DNA of 64,000 nucleotides from Pseudomonadota bacterium. GTDB taxonomy: Bacteria > Pseudomonadota > Alphaproteobacteria > Rhizobiales > Hyphomicrobiaceae. Within the stretch, counting starts at the first letter, position 1. Each line of letters begins with the position of its first letter. Shown one piece after another: positions 1 to 9,063 of this stretch. Below the pieces are notes generated by a model, which searched no databases, was not told where the DNA came from, and worked only from the letters and a program-made list of their open reading frames with translations. Position numbers and translations under genes: made by a program. The stretch covers positions 25,249-89,248 of the forward strand of contig JAEZRM010000116.1 of the NCBI GenBank assembly GCA_023412805.1. The letters run 5' to 3'.

Positions 1-2183
1 AGACGGATCGAATCGATCGGAAGAATGCCCTGGCTCCAGAGCGAGCCCTCGAACGAGGCATAGCGTCCGCGCTCTTCCGCGAGATCCGATGACGCAGAGA
101 TCGCGCAGTAGCTGATCAGCTCCATGCTCGTGTCGGCAAATTCGACGGCTTCTTTGGAACCGAGTGGCAGGCGCAGCATCTGCAGCGCATCCTGATAGCC
201 CATCAGCCCGAGGCCGACCGGACGGTGGCGCAGGTTCGAGCGGCGCGCCTCCGGGATCGTGTAAAAATTGATGTCGATGACATTGTCGAGCATCCGCATG
301 GCGGTGTTGATGGTCCGCTCCAAGCGAATGCGATCGAGACCCTTCTCCGTCATGTGCGCGGCAAGATTGATCGAGCCCAGATTGCAGACGGCCACCTCAC
401 CGTCCGATGTATTGAGCGTGATTTCGGTGCACAGGTTCGACGAGTGGATTACGCCGCAATGCTGCTGGGGCGAGCGGATGTTGCAGGGGTCCTTGAAGGC
501 GATCCAGGGATGGCCCGTTTCGAACAGCATGGTGAGCATGCGGCGCCACAGGTCGACCGCGCGCACGCGCTTGGCAACGCGCAGCTCCATGCGCTCGGCC
601 TTCTGCTCGTAGTGGGCGTATCGCTCGGCGAACGCTGCGCCATAGAGATCGTGAAGATCGGGCGTTTCGTCCGGCGAGAAGAGTGTCCACTGCCCGTCCT
701 CGGCGACGCGCTGCATGAACAGATCCGGCACCCAGTTCGCCGTATTCATGTCGTGCGTGCGGCGGCGGTCGTCACCGGTATTCTTGCGAAGATCGAGGAA
801 TTCCTCGATGTCGATGTGCCATGTCTCCAGATACGCGCAGACGGCGCCTTTCCGCTTTCCGCCCTGGTTGACGGCAATGGCTGTGTCGTTGGCGACTTTG
901 AGGAACGGCACGACGCCCTGGCTCTGACCATTCGTGCCCTTGATATGCGCGCCGAGACCGCGCACACGACTCCAGTCATTGCCGAGGCCGCCCGAGTACT
1001 TGGCGAGGAGCGCATTATCCTTGATGGACTTGAAAATGCCGTCGAGATCATCCGACACCGTCGTCAGGAAGCACGACGAGAGCTGCGGATGCGTCGTGCC
1101 GGCGTTGAACAGCGTCGGCGTCGAGCACATGAAGTCGAACGACGAAATGAGATCGTAGAACTCGATAGCGCGCGCCTCGCGGTCGACCTCGCGTATGGCG
1201 AGGCCCATGGCGACGCGCATGAAGAAGGCCTGCGGCAGTTCGAAGCGCGTGCCATGCACGTGCAGGAAGTAGCGATCATAGAGTGTCTGCAGGCCGAGGA
1301 ACTGGAACTGCAGATCGCGCTCGGGTTTCAGCGCCGCGGCGAGGCGCTCGATGTCGAAGCGTCCAAGCTCGGGATCGAGCTGACCCGCCTTGATGCCGGT
1401 CGCGACATAGGCGGGAAAATACTCGGCATATCCATCAGCCATAGCGGCTTGCGTAGCCTGCTCGGATCGACCGTGCACATAGCTCAGCGCTTCGCGACGA
1501 AGCTTGTCGAGCAGAAGACGCGCGCTCGCATAGGTGTAGTTCGGCTCCTGCTCGATGAGCGTGCGCGCGGCCATGATGGGGGCCAGTGCCAGCTCGTCGA
1601 GTGTGATGCCGTCGTAGAGATTGCGCCGCGTTTCGGCGAGGATCGGCTCCGACGAAACGTCGGAGAGCCCGGCGCAGGCTTCCTCGATCACACGGATCAA
1701 GCGCTGCTCATCGAGTGATGACTTCGAGCCATCGACGTTGGTCACATTGATCTGGATGGATGGCGCTGAGACTGCCGACTTTTCGGCCGCGCGCTCCTTG
1801 GTCCGGGCCTCGCGATAAAGCACATAGGCGCGCGCGACCTTGTGATGCTCGCCGCGCATGAGCGCCAGCTCGACCTGATCCTGAATTTCTTCGATGTGGA
1901 AGGTGCGGCCGACATCGTTCCGGCGCAGGAGCGCTCCGGCAATCTGCCCGGTCAGCTCTTCGACCACCTCGTGCACGCGGCGCGATGCCGCCGCGCGTCC
2001 ACCCTCAACGGCAAGAAAAGCCTTTGTCAGCGCAATGGTGATCTTGCTCGCATCGAACGGCGTCACCGTCCCATTGCGACGAATGACCTGGTAAGCCGGC
2101 GCAGATTTGGCCGCCGCTGATGTTGTCCGAGCGCTGCGGCCTACGGCGACATCGGATGATTTGGCTTCGAGAGTATAGGACAC
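1..2183 (-). CDS. nrdA: Class I ribonucleoside-diphosphate reductase, large subunit (3' end outside window)
   Basis: Reduces ribonucleotides to deoxyribonucleotides for DNA synthesis in the cytoplasm, with a NrdB-type small subunit expected downstream outside the window. The reverse strand reads continuously from a GTG at 2183 to the window edge. An N-terminal ATP-cone is followed by a second cone-like region and the alpha-subunit barrel. The motif LSSCFL (near 1070) and NLCTE (near 440) hold the active-site cysteines, and VGLGLMGYQDALQ lies near the edge. No ATG precedes the GTG in frame close by, and a GGGG stretch lies just upstream, so the start is moderately sure. The C-terminus is missing because the window ends. 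The sequence looks like class I rather than B12-dependent class II, which fits control by the cobalamin riboswitch upstream. Confidence 0.93.
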   Translation of the reverse strand, partial: MSYTLEAKSSDVAVGRSARTTSAAAKSAPAYQVIRRNGTVTPFDASKITIALTKAFLAVEGGRAAASRRVHEVVEELTGQIAGALLRRNDVGRTFHIEEIQDQVELALMRGEHHKVARAYVLYREARTKERAAEKSAVSAPSIQINVTNVDGSKSSLDEQRLIRVIEEACAGLSDVSSEPILAETRRNLYDGITLDELALAPIMAARTLIEQEPNYTYASARLLLDKLRREALSYVHGRSEQATQAAMADGYAEYFPAYVATGIKAGQLDPELGRFDIERLAAALKPERDLQFQFLGLQTLYDRYFLHVHGTRFELPQAFFMRVAMGLAIREVDREARAIEFYDLISSFDFMCSTPTLFNAGTTHPQLSSCFLTTVSDDLDGIFKSIKDNALLAKYSGGLGNDWSRVRGLGAHIKGTNGQSQGVVPFLKVANDTAIAVNQGGKRKGAVCAYLETWHIDIEEFLDLRKNTGDDRRRTHDMNTANWVPDLFMQRVAEDGQWTLFSPDETPDLHDLYGAAFAERYAHYEQKAERMELRVAKRVRAVDLWRRMLTMLFETGHPWIAFKDPCNIRSPQQHCGVIHSSNLCTEITLNTSDGEVAVCNLGSINLAAHMTEKGLDRIRLERTINTAMRMLDNVIDINFYTIPEARRSNLRHRPVGLGLMGYQDALQMLRLPLGSKEAVEFADTSMELISYCAISASSDLAEERGRYASFEGSLWSQGILPIDSIR

Positions 2184-2237
2184 CGGCTTGACCCCATTGG
2201 ATTGGGGGCATGGGCCGAGCGGGCGCGAGCGGGAAAG

Positions 2238-2253
2238 GCGCGAAAAATCGCGC
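2238..2253 (-). promoter_or_regulatory. Hairpin in the riboswitch expression platform
   Basis: A perfect 6-bp inverted repeat, GCGCGA/TCGCGC with a 4-nt loop, lies between the cobalamin aptamer and the nrdA start. It is not followed by a clear U-run, so it could belong to a translational or a weak terminator switch. Its function is inferred from position only. Confidence 0.4.
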
Positions 2254-2308
2254 TAGACAAGCCTGCCAGCGACCACCGGGACACCCCGCCCGAGGACGTT
2301 GCTTTTGC

Positions 2309-2497
2309 TGTCGGGGCAGGTCTCCGGACTTGTGGGTCGCTGCGCTTTTCCGACCTTCCCAGGATCGTGTGATCCCAGTGGTTTAAGCTGGAAAAGTGCT
2401 CGCCACTTACCGTTGCGGGGGCAGTGCCGGCATTGCCCTAAAAGGCGCACCGGCTTCCCTCTTAGCCCGAAGCTTTGGGAGCTTCAGGACCACGACG
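2309..2497 (-). promoter_or_regulatory. Cobalamin (B12) riboswitch in the nrdA leader
   Basis: On the minus strand the leader carries the B12-box core GGAGACCTGCC (about 2316-2328). Further upstream are the GGCACTGCCCCCGCAACGGT element (around 2415-2435), a CCACTGGG hairpin region and the closing P1 arms (about 2490-2496 with 2310-2316). These are the conserved parts of the AdoCbl riboswitch family in their usual order. The only gene downstream is nrdA, whose start is about 125 nt away. The known logic is that B12 represses a B12-independent enzyme when a B12-dependent isozyme exists. Confidence 0.9.
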
Positions 2498-2719
2498 TCC
2501 ATATCTAGTCGCGATTCGGTTTCAGCGCGCAATACTTTGTGGTGGGGGCCAAGGACAGCGGGGATGCGGCTATCGCATCATTGACTGAGCTTTGCCGACC
2601 ACATCCGCTAAGATCGAAGATGCGGGTTCACACGCAGCGGCAATAGAGACAATCCCGTATTGTGGCTCGCACCAGCGTTATTGATCCTGCCAGCGGTACT
2701 CGCCAACGGAGGATGCATA

Positions 2720-3409
2720 TTGATTCGAGCCATATCCAAGACCGTTCTGCCATTCGCATTTGCTGCGGCAGCGGTCACATTGCTCCCCATCAGCCAGAGC
2801 TTTGCCCAGTCGAACATCAGAGAGCGGGTCGCAGCTGCCGTCGAGACGGTCGAAGGTGCTTGTGCGAGCGACATTCAGAATTTCTGCGGGAAGGTGACAC
2901 GAGGTGAGGGGCGTCTGCTGACCTGCATGCAGGCTTTCGATGATCAGCTCAGCCGCAGGTGCCAGTGGGCGTTGTATCGGGTGTCGCGCAACCTGGAAGG
3001 CGTGATGAACCGGGTCGAGCGGCTGGCTGAAGCTTGCTGGAATGACATCGAGACGCACTGCAAGGATGCAGAGCGCATTGGTCAGTGCGTCATGGAGAAA
3101 CGCGGAACCCTATCGCCTGCGTGCGCAAAGGTTGCGTCGGGTCTGAGAAGTGCCGTTCAAGGTCTCGCTGGCCTGAGGGGCCTGCAGGTTGTCGGGTCGG
3201 ATAACTCCAACTTGGGTGAAGTTGTCGACATCAAGCGAGGACCAGATGGCGCCGTTCAGGCCATCGAGATCGAGATAGACCGCATGCTTGGCCTCGGTAC
3301 CAGAGTGGTCACCATAACTGCCGACAAGTTCGAGCAGATCGGCGACAGAATCCGGCTGCTCCTCGGGCGCGACGAGGTTAAAGCCTTGCCGGAAACCAAG
3401 AACAGATGA
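2720..3409 (+). CDS. Secreted cysteine-rich repeat protein with C-terminal PRC-barrel domain
   Basis: A TTG start at 2720 is chosen because GGAGG lies 7 nt upstream and the protein then opens with a clean Sec signal peptide ending SQSFAQS. An in-frame upstream extension from 2660 has no such site. The mature N-terminal half has regularly spaced cysteines (CASDIQNFC, GRLLTCMQAF, SRRCQ, CWNDIETHC, IGQCV, SPACAK), as in the cysteine-rich GLG1-type repeat. The C-terminal ~70 residues (LQVVGSDNSNLGEVVDI onward) look like a PRC-barrel. Localisation is probably periplasmic. No enzymatic motif is visible and its role is unknown. It is transcribed away from nrdA. Confidence 0.75.
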   Translation: MIRAISKTVLPFAFAAAAVTLLPISQSFAQSNIRERVAAAVETVEGACASDIQNFCGKVTRGEGRLLTCMQAFDDQLSRRCQWALYRVSRNLEGVMNRVERLAEACWNDIETHCKDAERIGQCVMEKRGTLSPACAKVASGLRSAVQGLAGLRGLQVVGSDNSNLGEVVDIKRGPDGAVQAIEIEIDRMLGLGTRVVTITADKFEQIGDRIRLLLGRDEVKALPETKNR

Positions 3410-3477
3410 GCCTGAGACGTTACTGAAGTGCGCTGGTATGGTGATCGCATGAACTAGGTGGTCGAAAGGTGCTCGCA

Positions 3478-3942
3478 ATGACACCATTTCAAGCGGTCGC
3501 CAAACCAGATCACATTCCCTTCTTCGTTACGGCACCGGGCCAAACAGACGTGCTGTTCGTGGTCGTTGCGCTCGTTTTGGTTGGCGCGGTGCTGGCGTTG
3601 GGGGTGTTCTTCTTCTGGCTGCACTCTCTGCCTGAGCGCATGGTACACAATCGCGCGCAGTTCGATGTCGTGGCGGTTCTCGCGCTGCTCTCTTTGTTCA
3701 CTCATATTCACGCCTTCTGGGTAGCAGCGCTGCTTCTGGCGCTCATCAAATTCCCGAGCTTCTCCGTCTCCGATTTTTCCGGCCCGCTCGACCGCATTGC
3801 GAATTCCCTGGAGAGTGCGGTCGAAAGTCGGGAGGCGAAGGATATGGCGCCAGAGCCGCCATCAGCTAAATCGCTCCCAGTACCGCCGGCGAACGCGCCA
3901 CAGCCTGATGGTCCCCAGATGCCAAAGGTGCAGCATGCTTGA
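3478..3942 (+). CDS. DUF3302-like inner-membrane protein (YibI-type)
   Basis: A protein of about 154 residues with two hydrophobic segments (VLFVVVALVLVGAVLALGVF, then a second ending ALIKFP). The motif HSLPERMVHNRAQFDVVAVL, followed by SLFTH, resembles the DUF3302/YibI family. The tail is soluble and rich in proline and alanine. ATG at 3478 is preferred over GTG at 3469 because AAAGG sits 8 nt upstream. The stop overlaps the start of the HlyD-type gene, as in the YibI-YibH pair, so the two products are probably partners in one membrane complex. The substrate is unknown. Confidence 0.72.
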   Translation: MTPFQAVAKPDHIPFFVTAPGQTDVLFVVVALVLVGAVLALGVFFFWLHSLPERMVHNRAQFDVVAVLALLSLFTHIHAFWVAALLLALIKFPSFSVSDFSGPLDRIANSLESAVESREAKDMAPEPPSAKSLPVPPANAPQPDGPQMPKVQHA

Positions 3943-5164
3943 ACTGCTGCTCTGCTCGCTCTTCACGATATTCCCGGACTACCTGTACCGGCGCTACCAG
4001 GGCAAGCGCATCGGCAAGGAGATCACGATCTACTCCGTGTGGTACGAGTACCGATACGGGATCACGTCGTGCCTCATGCTGACGATCGCGCTCATCACGA
4101 TCGTCTTCTACAATCATCCCTCGACGAGCAATGTCACGTCCCTCTACCGCACGATTTCCATTCTTCCCGAGGCAAGCGGCAGAGTATCGGAAGTGCTCGT
4201 TGGCCCGAGTGCCGACGTGAAGAAGGGTGATCCGCTTTTCAAGCTCGACAGTACCCGACAGCAGGCTGCACTCGAAGTCGCCACTCGCCGCATTGTGGAG
4301 ATCGAAGCCGCGAGCCTCATGGCTCAAGCCGACATAGCTGCAGCGGAGGGGCAGATTCTGAAGGCCCAAGGCGCGTACGAGCAGGCGCTGGAAGAGTTAG
4401 AGACGAAGGAGGAGCTGCAGCGCCGCAATGCGGATGTGGTGGCGGCGCGGGAGATCGAGCGGCTTCGTAAACTCGTCGAGACGCGAAACGGCGATGTGGT
4501 CGCTGCGACCGCTGCGCGTCAGGCCGCGCATACGAGACTGTCGACGCTCCTCCCTGCCGAGAAGGCAACGGCAGAGGCGGCGCGGGAGCAGGCCGAGGTC
4601 GAGCTTGCGAAGATGGTCATCTACGCCGGTGTGACGGGGCGCCTCGAGCAATTCGTGCTGCGTGTCGGAGATGTCGTGAACCCGCTCATGCGACCGGCCG
4701 GAGTTCTCATACCGGAAGGTGCGGGGCGGCGGCAGCTCATTGCCGGATTTGGACAGATCGAGGCGCAGATCTTGAGGACGGGCATGGTGGCAGAGGCCAC
4801 CTGCATATCGAAGCCTTGGACGATCATTCCGTTGGTCGTGACAGACGTGCAGGATGCCGTAGCTGCGGGTCAGGTAAGGGCGACGGAGCAACTCGTCGAG
4901 GCGCAGCAGTTTTCGAAGGCGGGGGCCATAACAGTGTTCCTCCAGCCTCTGCACGCTGGCGGCCTCGATCATGTGACGCCCGGCAGCAGCTGCATTGCCA
5001 ACGCTTACTCAAACAATCACGATCAGCTTGCTCGGAAAGACATCGGGTTCGGCAGCTGGCTCTATCTGCATATTGTCGACGCGGTCGCGGTGGTGCACGC
5101 CATGATCCTGCGACTTCACGCAGCGATCCTGCCGGTGAAGATCCTGGTGTTCTCGGCTCATTGA
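3935..5164 (+). CDS. HlyD/YibH-type membrane fusion protein
   Basis: A protein of about 409 residues starting at ATG 3935, which overlaps the previous stop by 8 nt. An N-terminal cytoplasmic and transmembrane part (SCLMLTIALITIVFY) is followed by a biotinyl-lipoyl-like half (ISILPEASGRVSEVLVGPSA), a long alanine/glutamate-rich coiled coil (about residues 125-235) and a second lipoyl/beta-barrel part (KMVIYAGVTGRLEQFVLRVG). This is the layout of periplasmic adaptor proteins. It probably works with the upstream DUF3302 protein. No ABC or RND partner is encoded next to it, and its cargo cannot be deduced. Confidence 0.82.
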   Translation: MLELLLCSLFTIFPDYLYRRYQGKRIGKEITIYSVWYEYRYGITSCLMLTIALITIVFYNHPSTSNVTSLYRTISILPEASGRVSEVLVGPSADVKKGDPLFKLDSTRQQAALEVATRRIVEIEAASLMAQADIAAAEGQILKAQGAYEQALEELETKEELQRRNADVVAAREIERLRKLVETRNGDVVAATAARQAAHTRLSTLLPAEKATAEAAREQAEVELAKMVIYAGVTGRLEQFVLRVGDVVNPLMRPAGVLIPEGAGRRQLIAGFGQIEAQILRTGMVAEATCISKPWTIIPLVVTDVQDAVAAGQVRATEQLVEAQQFSKAGAITVFLQPLHAGGLDHVTPGSSCIANAYSNNHDQLARKDIGFGSWLYLHIVDAVAVVHAMILRLHAAILPVKILVFSAH

Positions 5165-5188
5165 GAAGTTGACTGAACTCTGCGGCGT

Positions 5189-5482
5189 TCACATCTGTGA
5201 TGGCTTGGCGCGCGTCGGGGCTTTCTTGCGCTCAGATCCATAGCCTTGATCGCGCAGATACTTGACGCGCTCGGATGCGACGCGCCGGCACGTTTCCTCC
5301 CACTCGCGCTTGGTCATGTGCGTTGAGCGATCCCATGTTTTCATGCATTCCTTGACGCGGGCTTTCTCATCGAGCAGTGCAGCGTCCGACGACTGGCGCT
5401 TGGCAATCGGTTGCTTTCCGGATTGGGCGAAGGCCGCGGTGGCGGACAGCAACAGCACTCCCGCACAAAGCAATGCACGCAT
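5189..5482 (-). CDS. Small secreted protein of unknown function
   Basis: A 97-residue protein with a signal peptide (MRALLCAGVLLLSATAAFAQ). The ATG at 5482 is chosen because AGGAG lies 6 nt upstream; an ATG at 5503 has no such site. The mature part is highly charged, with two cysteines in VKECMKTWDRSTHMTKREW and EETCRRVASERVKYL, and ends lysine-rich. It is convergent with the HlyD gene. No known domain was recognised; the spacing loosely recalls PsiF-like cysteine motifs, but that is not a firm match. Confidence 0.7.
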   Translation of the reverse strand: MRALLCAGVLLLSATAAFAQSGKQPIAKRQSSDAALLDEKARVKECMKTWDRSTHMTKREWEETCRRVASERVKYLRDQGYGSERKKAPTRAKPSQM

Positions 5483-5642
5483 GATGCGCTCCTGTATGCT
5501 CATGGGCAGTGCTCGGGCGGATCGGTATCAGCCCAAGCGTTCCCGTACAGAGCGCATCCTCAGCAAATATGTGGAGGCGGCTATCCGTGGGTTCCCCGAT
5601 TTCTCATCTGCGGGGCCCTGATGACTTCCGATGCAGGCCAGC

Positions 5643-6707
5643 TCAGTCGAGATACCAGGGCACGGCAGCAGCCTGCGCGATCTGGCGGACCTGCCCCATG
5701 AGGCCGGCGCCGACCGGAATACCGTCGCGCCGACGCGCCTCCGCCGTCTTCCACTGAGGATCGCCGGCCACCATCACGGGCTGAGCAGGATCGATTGGCG
5801 TGGTGGCCCGAAGCGTTCCGAGAAAATCTTTCACGTCGATTTCGAAATCACCGGCACGGCGGAAGATGGCGGGATCAATGGCCATGAAGAAATGCCCGAT
5901 GTCCATGCCGATGGGCTTTTTTGTGTGCTCGGGATCGGTGATGAGCGTCGCGCCGGACAGGCACGACGAGAGGATATTCACCATCACGGCGAGGCCGTAG
6001 CCCTTGTAGCTCGAGTTCTCCGGCGAGCCGCCGAGCGACGTCAGAAAGCCGCCCTTTTCCTTGGCGACGAGCGGATCGTTGGAGGGGCGCCCGTCGCGAT
6101 CCAGAACCCAACCGTCAGGGGTCGGCAGTCCTTCGTTCGCCTTGTTGCGGATGCGGCCCGCAGCAACCGTCGTCGTCGCCATATCGAACAGGAACGGCAC
6201 GCCATCGGCGCTGGGGGCTGCGAACGACCAGGGATCGGTGCCGAGACGCGCCTGCTTGCCAAATGTCGGCGCAACCTGGATGCCCGAGGCCGATGTGCAC
6301 GCCATGCCGATGAGGCCGGCATTGGCGGCCATCAAGGTGAAGTAGCCCGCGGCACCGAAATGCGCCGAATGCCGGACGACGACGGCCGCCATGCCGACGG
6401 TCTTGGCTTTGGTGATCGCCGTCGACATGGCGAAATGCGCGGGCACGTGGCCGAGACCGCCGCCGCCATCCACCACGGCCGACACCGGCGTCTCGGATAC
6501 GATTTTCGGCTGAGTGTCCATGCGCGCGCGGCCATTACGCCGAAGCCCATCGTAGGTTGGGATCATCGAGATGCCGTGACTGTCGATGCCGTGCAGATCC
6601 GACCATGCGAGCACATCGGCGGTGATCTCGGCATTCTCCTCAGGCATTCCCCAGCCGCGCAGGATGGCTTTGAGCTGAGCGTGATGATTGGCGTACGTGG
6701 CAGGCAT
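5643..6707 (-). CDS. Malate/L-lactate dehydrogenase-family NAD(P)-dependent oxidoreductase
   Basis: About 354 residues of the LDH2/MDHG2 family, whose members oxidise 2-hydroxy acids (malate, lactate, sulfolactate, ureidoglycolate) with NAD(P). Family signatures are SDLHGIDSHGISMIPTY near the N-terminus, VVVRHSAHFGAAGYF, and GFLTSLGGSPENSSYKGYGL near residue 225. Two ATGs lie six bases apart; the second (6707) has GGAAGGA at good spacing, while the first abuts it. It is the last gene of the minus-strand molybdenum hydroxylase cluster, 42 nt after the large subunit, so it may act on that enzyme's product or on the imported substrate. The exact substrate cannot be read from sequence. Confidence 0.87.
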   Translation of the reverse strand: MPATYANHHAQLKAILRGWGMPEENAEITADVLAWSDLHGIDSHGISMIPTYDGLRRNGRARMDTQPKIVSETPVSAVVDGGGGLGHVPAHFAMSTAITKAKTVGMAAVVVRHSAHFGAAGYFTLMAANAGLIGMACTSASGIQVAPTFGKQARLGTDPWSFAAPSADGVPFLFDMATTTVAAGRIRNKANEGLPTPDGWVLDRDGRPSNDPLVAKEKGGFLTSLGGSPENSSYKGYGLAVMVNILSSCLSGATLITDPEHTKKPIGMDIGHFFMAIDPAIFRRAGDFEIDVKDFLGTLRATTPIDPAQPVMVAGDPQWKTAEARRRDGIPVGAGLMGQVRQIAQAAAVPWYLD

Positions 6708-6755
6708 GGGCATTCCTTCCGGCTAGGGAGTTTCTTCGGTCGCGTTTTCTTTGGA

Positions 6756-9056
6756 TCAAACCGACGCGCGTCGCAGACGGCTTTCGCGCAGAGCGCGCAA
6801 CACCCGCTCGGGCGTCATGGGCATGTGGGTCACGCGGACACCGATGGCGCGCGCAATGGCATTCGCAATTGCTGCCGCCGGCGGCACGATCGGCACCTCA
6901 CCGACACCACGCACGCCATAAGGCACGTTCGGAACCGGCGTCTCCACGATCACGCATTCGATCGGCGGCACGTCGAGCGCAGTCGGTAGCCTGTAGTCGA
7001 GCAGGCTTGCATTGCGCAGGCGGCCATCGGGGCCATAATCGAACCCTTCCATCAGGGCCCAGCCGAGACCCTGCACGACACTGCCGGCCATCTGCCCCTC
7101 GACGGCCGTCGGATTGAGCGCGAGACCGACATCCTGGAATGCCGTATAGCGCAGAACCGTCACGAGCCCGGTATCCGTGTCGACTTCCACATCGCAGACG
7201 TGAGCACCGATCTCGACACCAAGCGGCAGCTTGGACGAGACACCGCGCCCGACGATCGCGCCCTCGGCGAGGGTCGCCTGCATCAGCTCGGCGAGCGAGA
7301 TGGTGGTGCCTTGCGGTTGTCGAACGCGGAAGTGCCCTTCCGCGTAGTCGAGTTCGTCGCGCGCGCACTGGAGCTTCTCCGCGGCGCGAGTTCGAAGCTG
7401 GTCGAGTGCATCGCGGCTCGCCTCTACGAGCGCTGCAGTGCTCGTTCGCGCAACGCGGCTGCCTGCCGCCGCATCGCTGTAGCCGACGGATTTGGAATCG
7501 CCAGTGTGAACATGCACGTCGTCGATGCTCAGACCAAATTCCTCGGCGACCACCTGCGCCATGGTGCTGCGGACACCGGAGATGTCTACCGCGCCCATGG
7601 TGACCATCGGACGACCATCGCCCGCGATGGTGATGTGCGCGGCAGATGTCATGGACGTGCCGCGCCAGTAGCCGAGCGCCAGGCCGCGGCCGCGCGGATG
7701 GTGGCCTTGCGGAAGCGGATCGGTCCAGCAGGCGTGCGCGCCGACGCGATCGAGAATGGTGGTGAGGCCGATTGCGGGGAATGGCGTTCCGATCGGCATC
7801 GTGCTGCCGGTCACCGATGCATTGCGCTTACGGAACTCGAGCGGGTCCATCTGCAGGCGCTGGCAGAGGGCATCCATGGCCTGCTCGACGGCGAATGCGC
7901 CTTGGATGCCGCCCGGCGCGCGGTAGGCTTCCGTGCGCGGCTTGTTGGTGACGACGTCGAAACCCGTGAGTTCCAGGTTCGCGCACTGGTAGAGCGCGGC
8001 CGATGCTTGCATGAGCAGGGATGGACTGAGGCCAGGCAGGCCGCCCGCATCCATCCGGTAGGTTCCCTTGATCGCAGTGAGGCGTCCCGTGTCGTCCGCC
8101 GCGACGGCTATATCGATTTGCGCGCCGGCAGCAGGGCCCGAGCCACCTTGCAGAATTTCCTCGCGTGTGAGGACGAGTTTCACGGGGCGCCGGCACTTCT
8201 GCGCGAGGCGCACGACGACGGCCTCGCCGTGGATTGCGATTTTGCCGCCGAACGCACCACCCACTTCCAACGGCACGACCTTCAACTGAGACTGTGGAAG
8301 ATCGAGCATGCGGGCGATCATCAGCTCGGTCGTGAACTGGCCCTGTGTGGACGTCCACACTGTCGCAAAGCCATTGGCATCGACCTCAGCCACCATAGCC
8401 TGCGGCTCGAGATAGCCCTGGTGTGCCGTATCGACCTTTACCTGAACCTCGGCGTGCGCTGGCGCATCGACGATGGCCTGTGCTGCATTCCCGCGCGCGA
8501 TGACGGTGCGCGAGCAGATATTGCTCGGCGTGCGCGGCCGCGGCTCCACGCCCTTCGTGATCACGTGCTCATGCAAAACGGACGTGTCGGGCGCCATGGC
8601 CGCTGCGAGATCGCTCACAGCGGGAAGCGGCTCGTAGTCCACGTCGATCAGTGCCAACGCCGCCTCGGCAACGTGCGGATCGACGGCTGCAACAGCGGCC
8701 ACAGGTTGACCGACCCAATGAACTTTGTGGCGCGCGATGTTGATCTGCGCGACCAGCCACATGTCGTAACCGGTCTCGCCCATGGGAATGGAAGCGCCGA
8801 TCGGCAATTCCGGGAAGTCGGCTGCAGTGACGACGGCAAACACGCCTTTCAGCGCGAGGGCTTGGCTGGTGTCTATGCCACGAATACGCGCGTGGGCATG
8901 TGGGCTGCGCAGTGTCCTCGCGTGCGCCATGCCGGGGAGATTGAGGTCCGCTGCATAGACGGTGCCTCCGGTCACGCGCGCAGGTCCGTCGACGCGGGGC
9001 AGCCGCTTGCCGACAACCTTCAGGGTGTCACTCTGCTTCGGAGCCATCGAGGGCAT
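6756..9056 (-). CDS. Xanthine dehydrogenase-family molybdopterin-binding subunit (CoxL-like)
   Basis: The 766-residue large subunit of a molybdenum hydroxylase, which hydroxylates a substrate using water. It opens with VVGKRLPRVDGPARVTGGTVYAADL, typical of the family, then has GGAFGGKIAIHGEA, the loop AYRAPGGIQGAFAVEQAMD and the catalytic-glutamate motif GVRGVGEVPIVPPAAAIANA near the C-terminus. The active-site loop is neither AYXCSFR nor AYRGAGR, so this is not a form I or form II CO dehydrogenase. With the FeS and FAD genes it forms a complete CoxMSL-type heterotrimer. The neighbouring transporters suggest an imported organic acid or heterocycle as substrate. Confidence 0.92.
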   Translation of the reverse strand: MPSMAPKQSDTLKVVGKRLPRVDGPARVTGGTVYAADLNLPGMAHARTLRSPHAHARIRGIDTSQALALKGVFAVVTAADFPELPIGASIPMGETGYDMWLVAQINIARHKVHWVGQPVAAVAAVDPHVAEAALALIDVDYEPLPAVSDLAAAMAPDTSVLHEHVITKGVEPRPRTPSNICSRTVIARGNAAQAIVDAPAHAEVQVKVDTAHQGYLEPQAMVAEVDANGFATVWTSTQGQFTTELMIARMLDLPQSQLKVVPLEVGGAFGGKIAIHGEAVVVRLAQKCRRPVKLVLTREEILQGGSGPAAGAQIDIAVAADDTGRLTAIKGTYRMDAGGLPGLSPSLLMQASAALYQCANLELTGFDVVTNKPRTEAYRAPGGIQGAFAVEQAMDALCQRLQMDPLEFRKRNASVTGSTMPIGTPFPAIGLTTILDRVGAHACWTDPLPQGHHPRGRGLALGYWRGTSMTSAAHITIAGDGRPMVTMGAVDISGVRSTMAQVVAEEFGLSIDDVHVHTGDSKSVGYSDAAAGSRVARTSTAALVEASRDALDQLRTRAAEKLQCARDELDYAEGHFRVRQPQGTTISLAELMQATLAEGAIVGRGVSSKLPLGVEIGAHVCDVEVDTDTGLVTVLRYTAFQDVGLALNPTAVEGQMAGSVVQGLGWALMEGFDYGPDGRLRNASLLDYRLPTALDVPPIECVIVETPVPNVPYGVRGVGEVPIVPPAAAIANAIARAIGVRVTHMPMTPERVLRALRESRLRRASV

Positions 9057-9063
9057 GGCGCGA

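Noticed and set aside
225..1718. 497-codon plus-strand open frame opposite nrdA
   Set aside because: It is antisense to a clear class I reductase and has no recognisable domain; its length reflects GC-rich codon bias on the opposite strand.
2581..2615. Sigma-70 promoter TTGACT...TAAGAT before the cysteine-rich repeat gene
   Set aside because: The spacer is 22 nt, too long for a standard housekeeping promoter.
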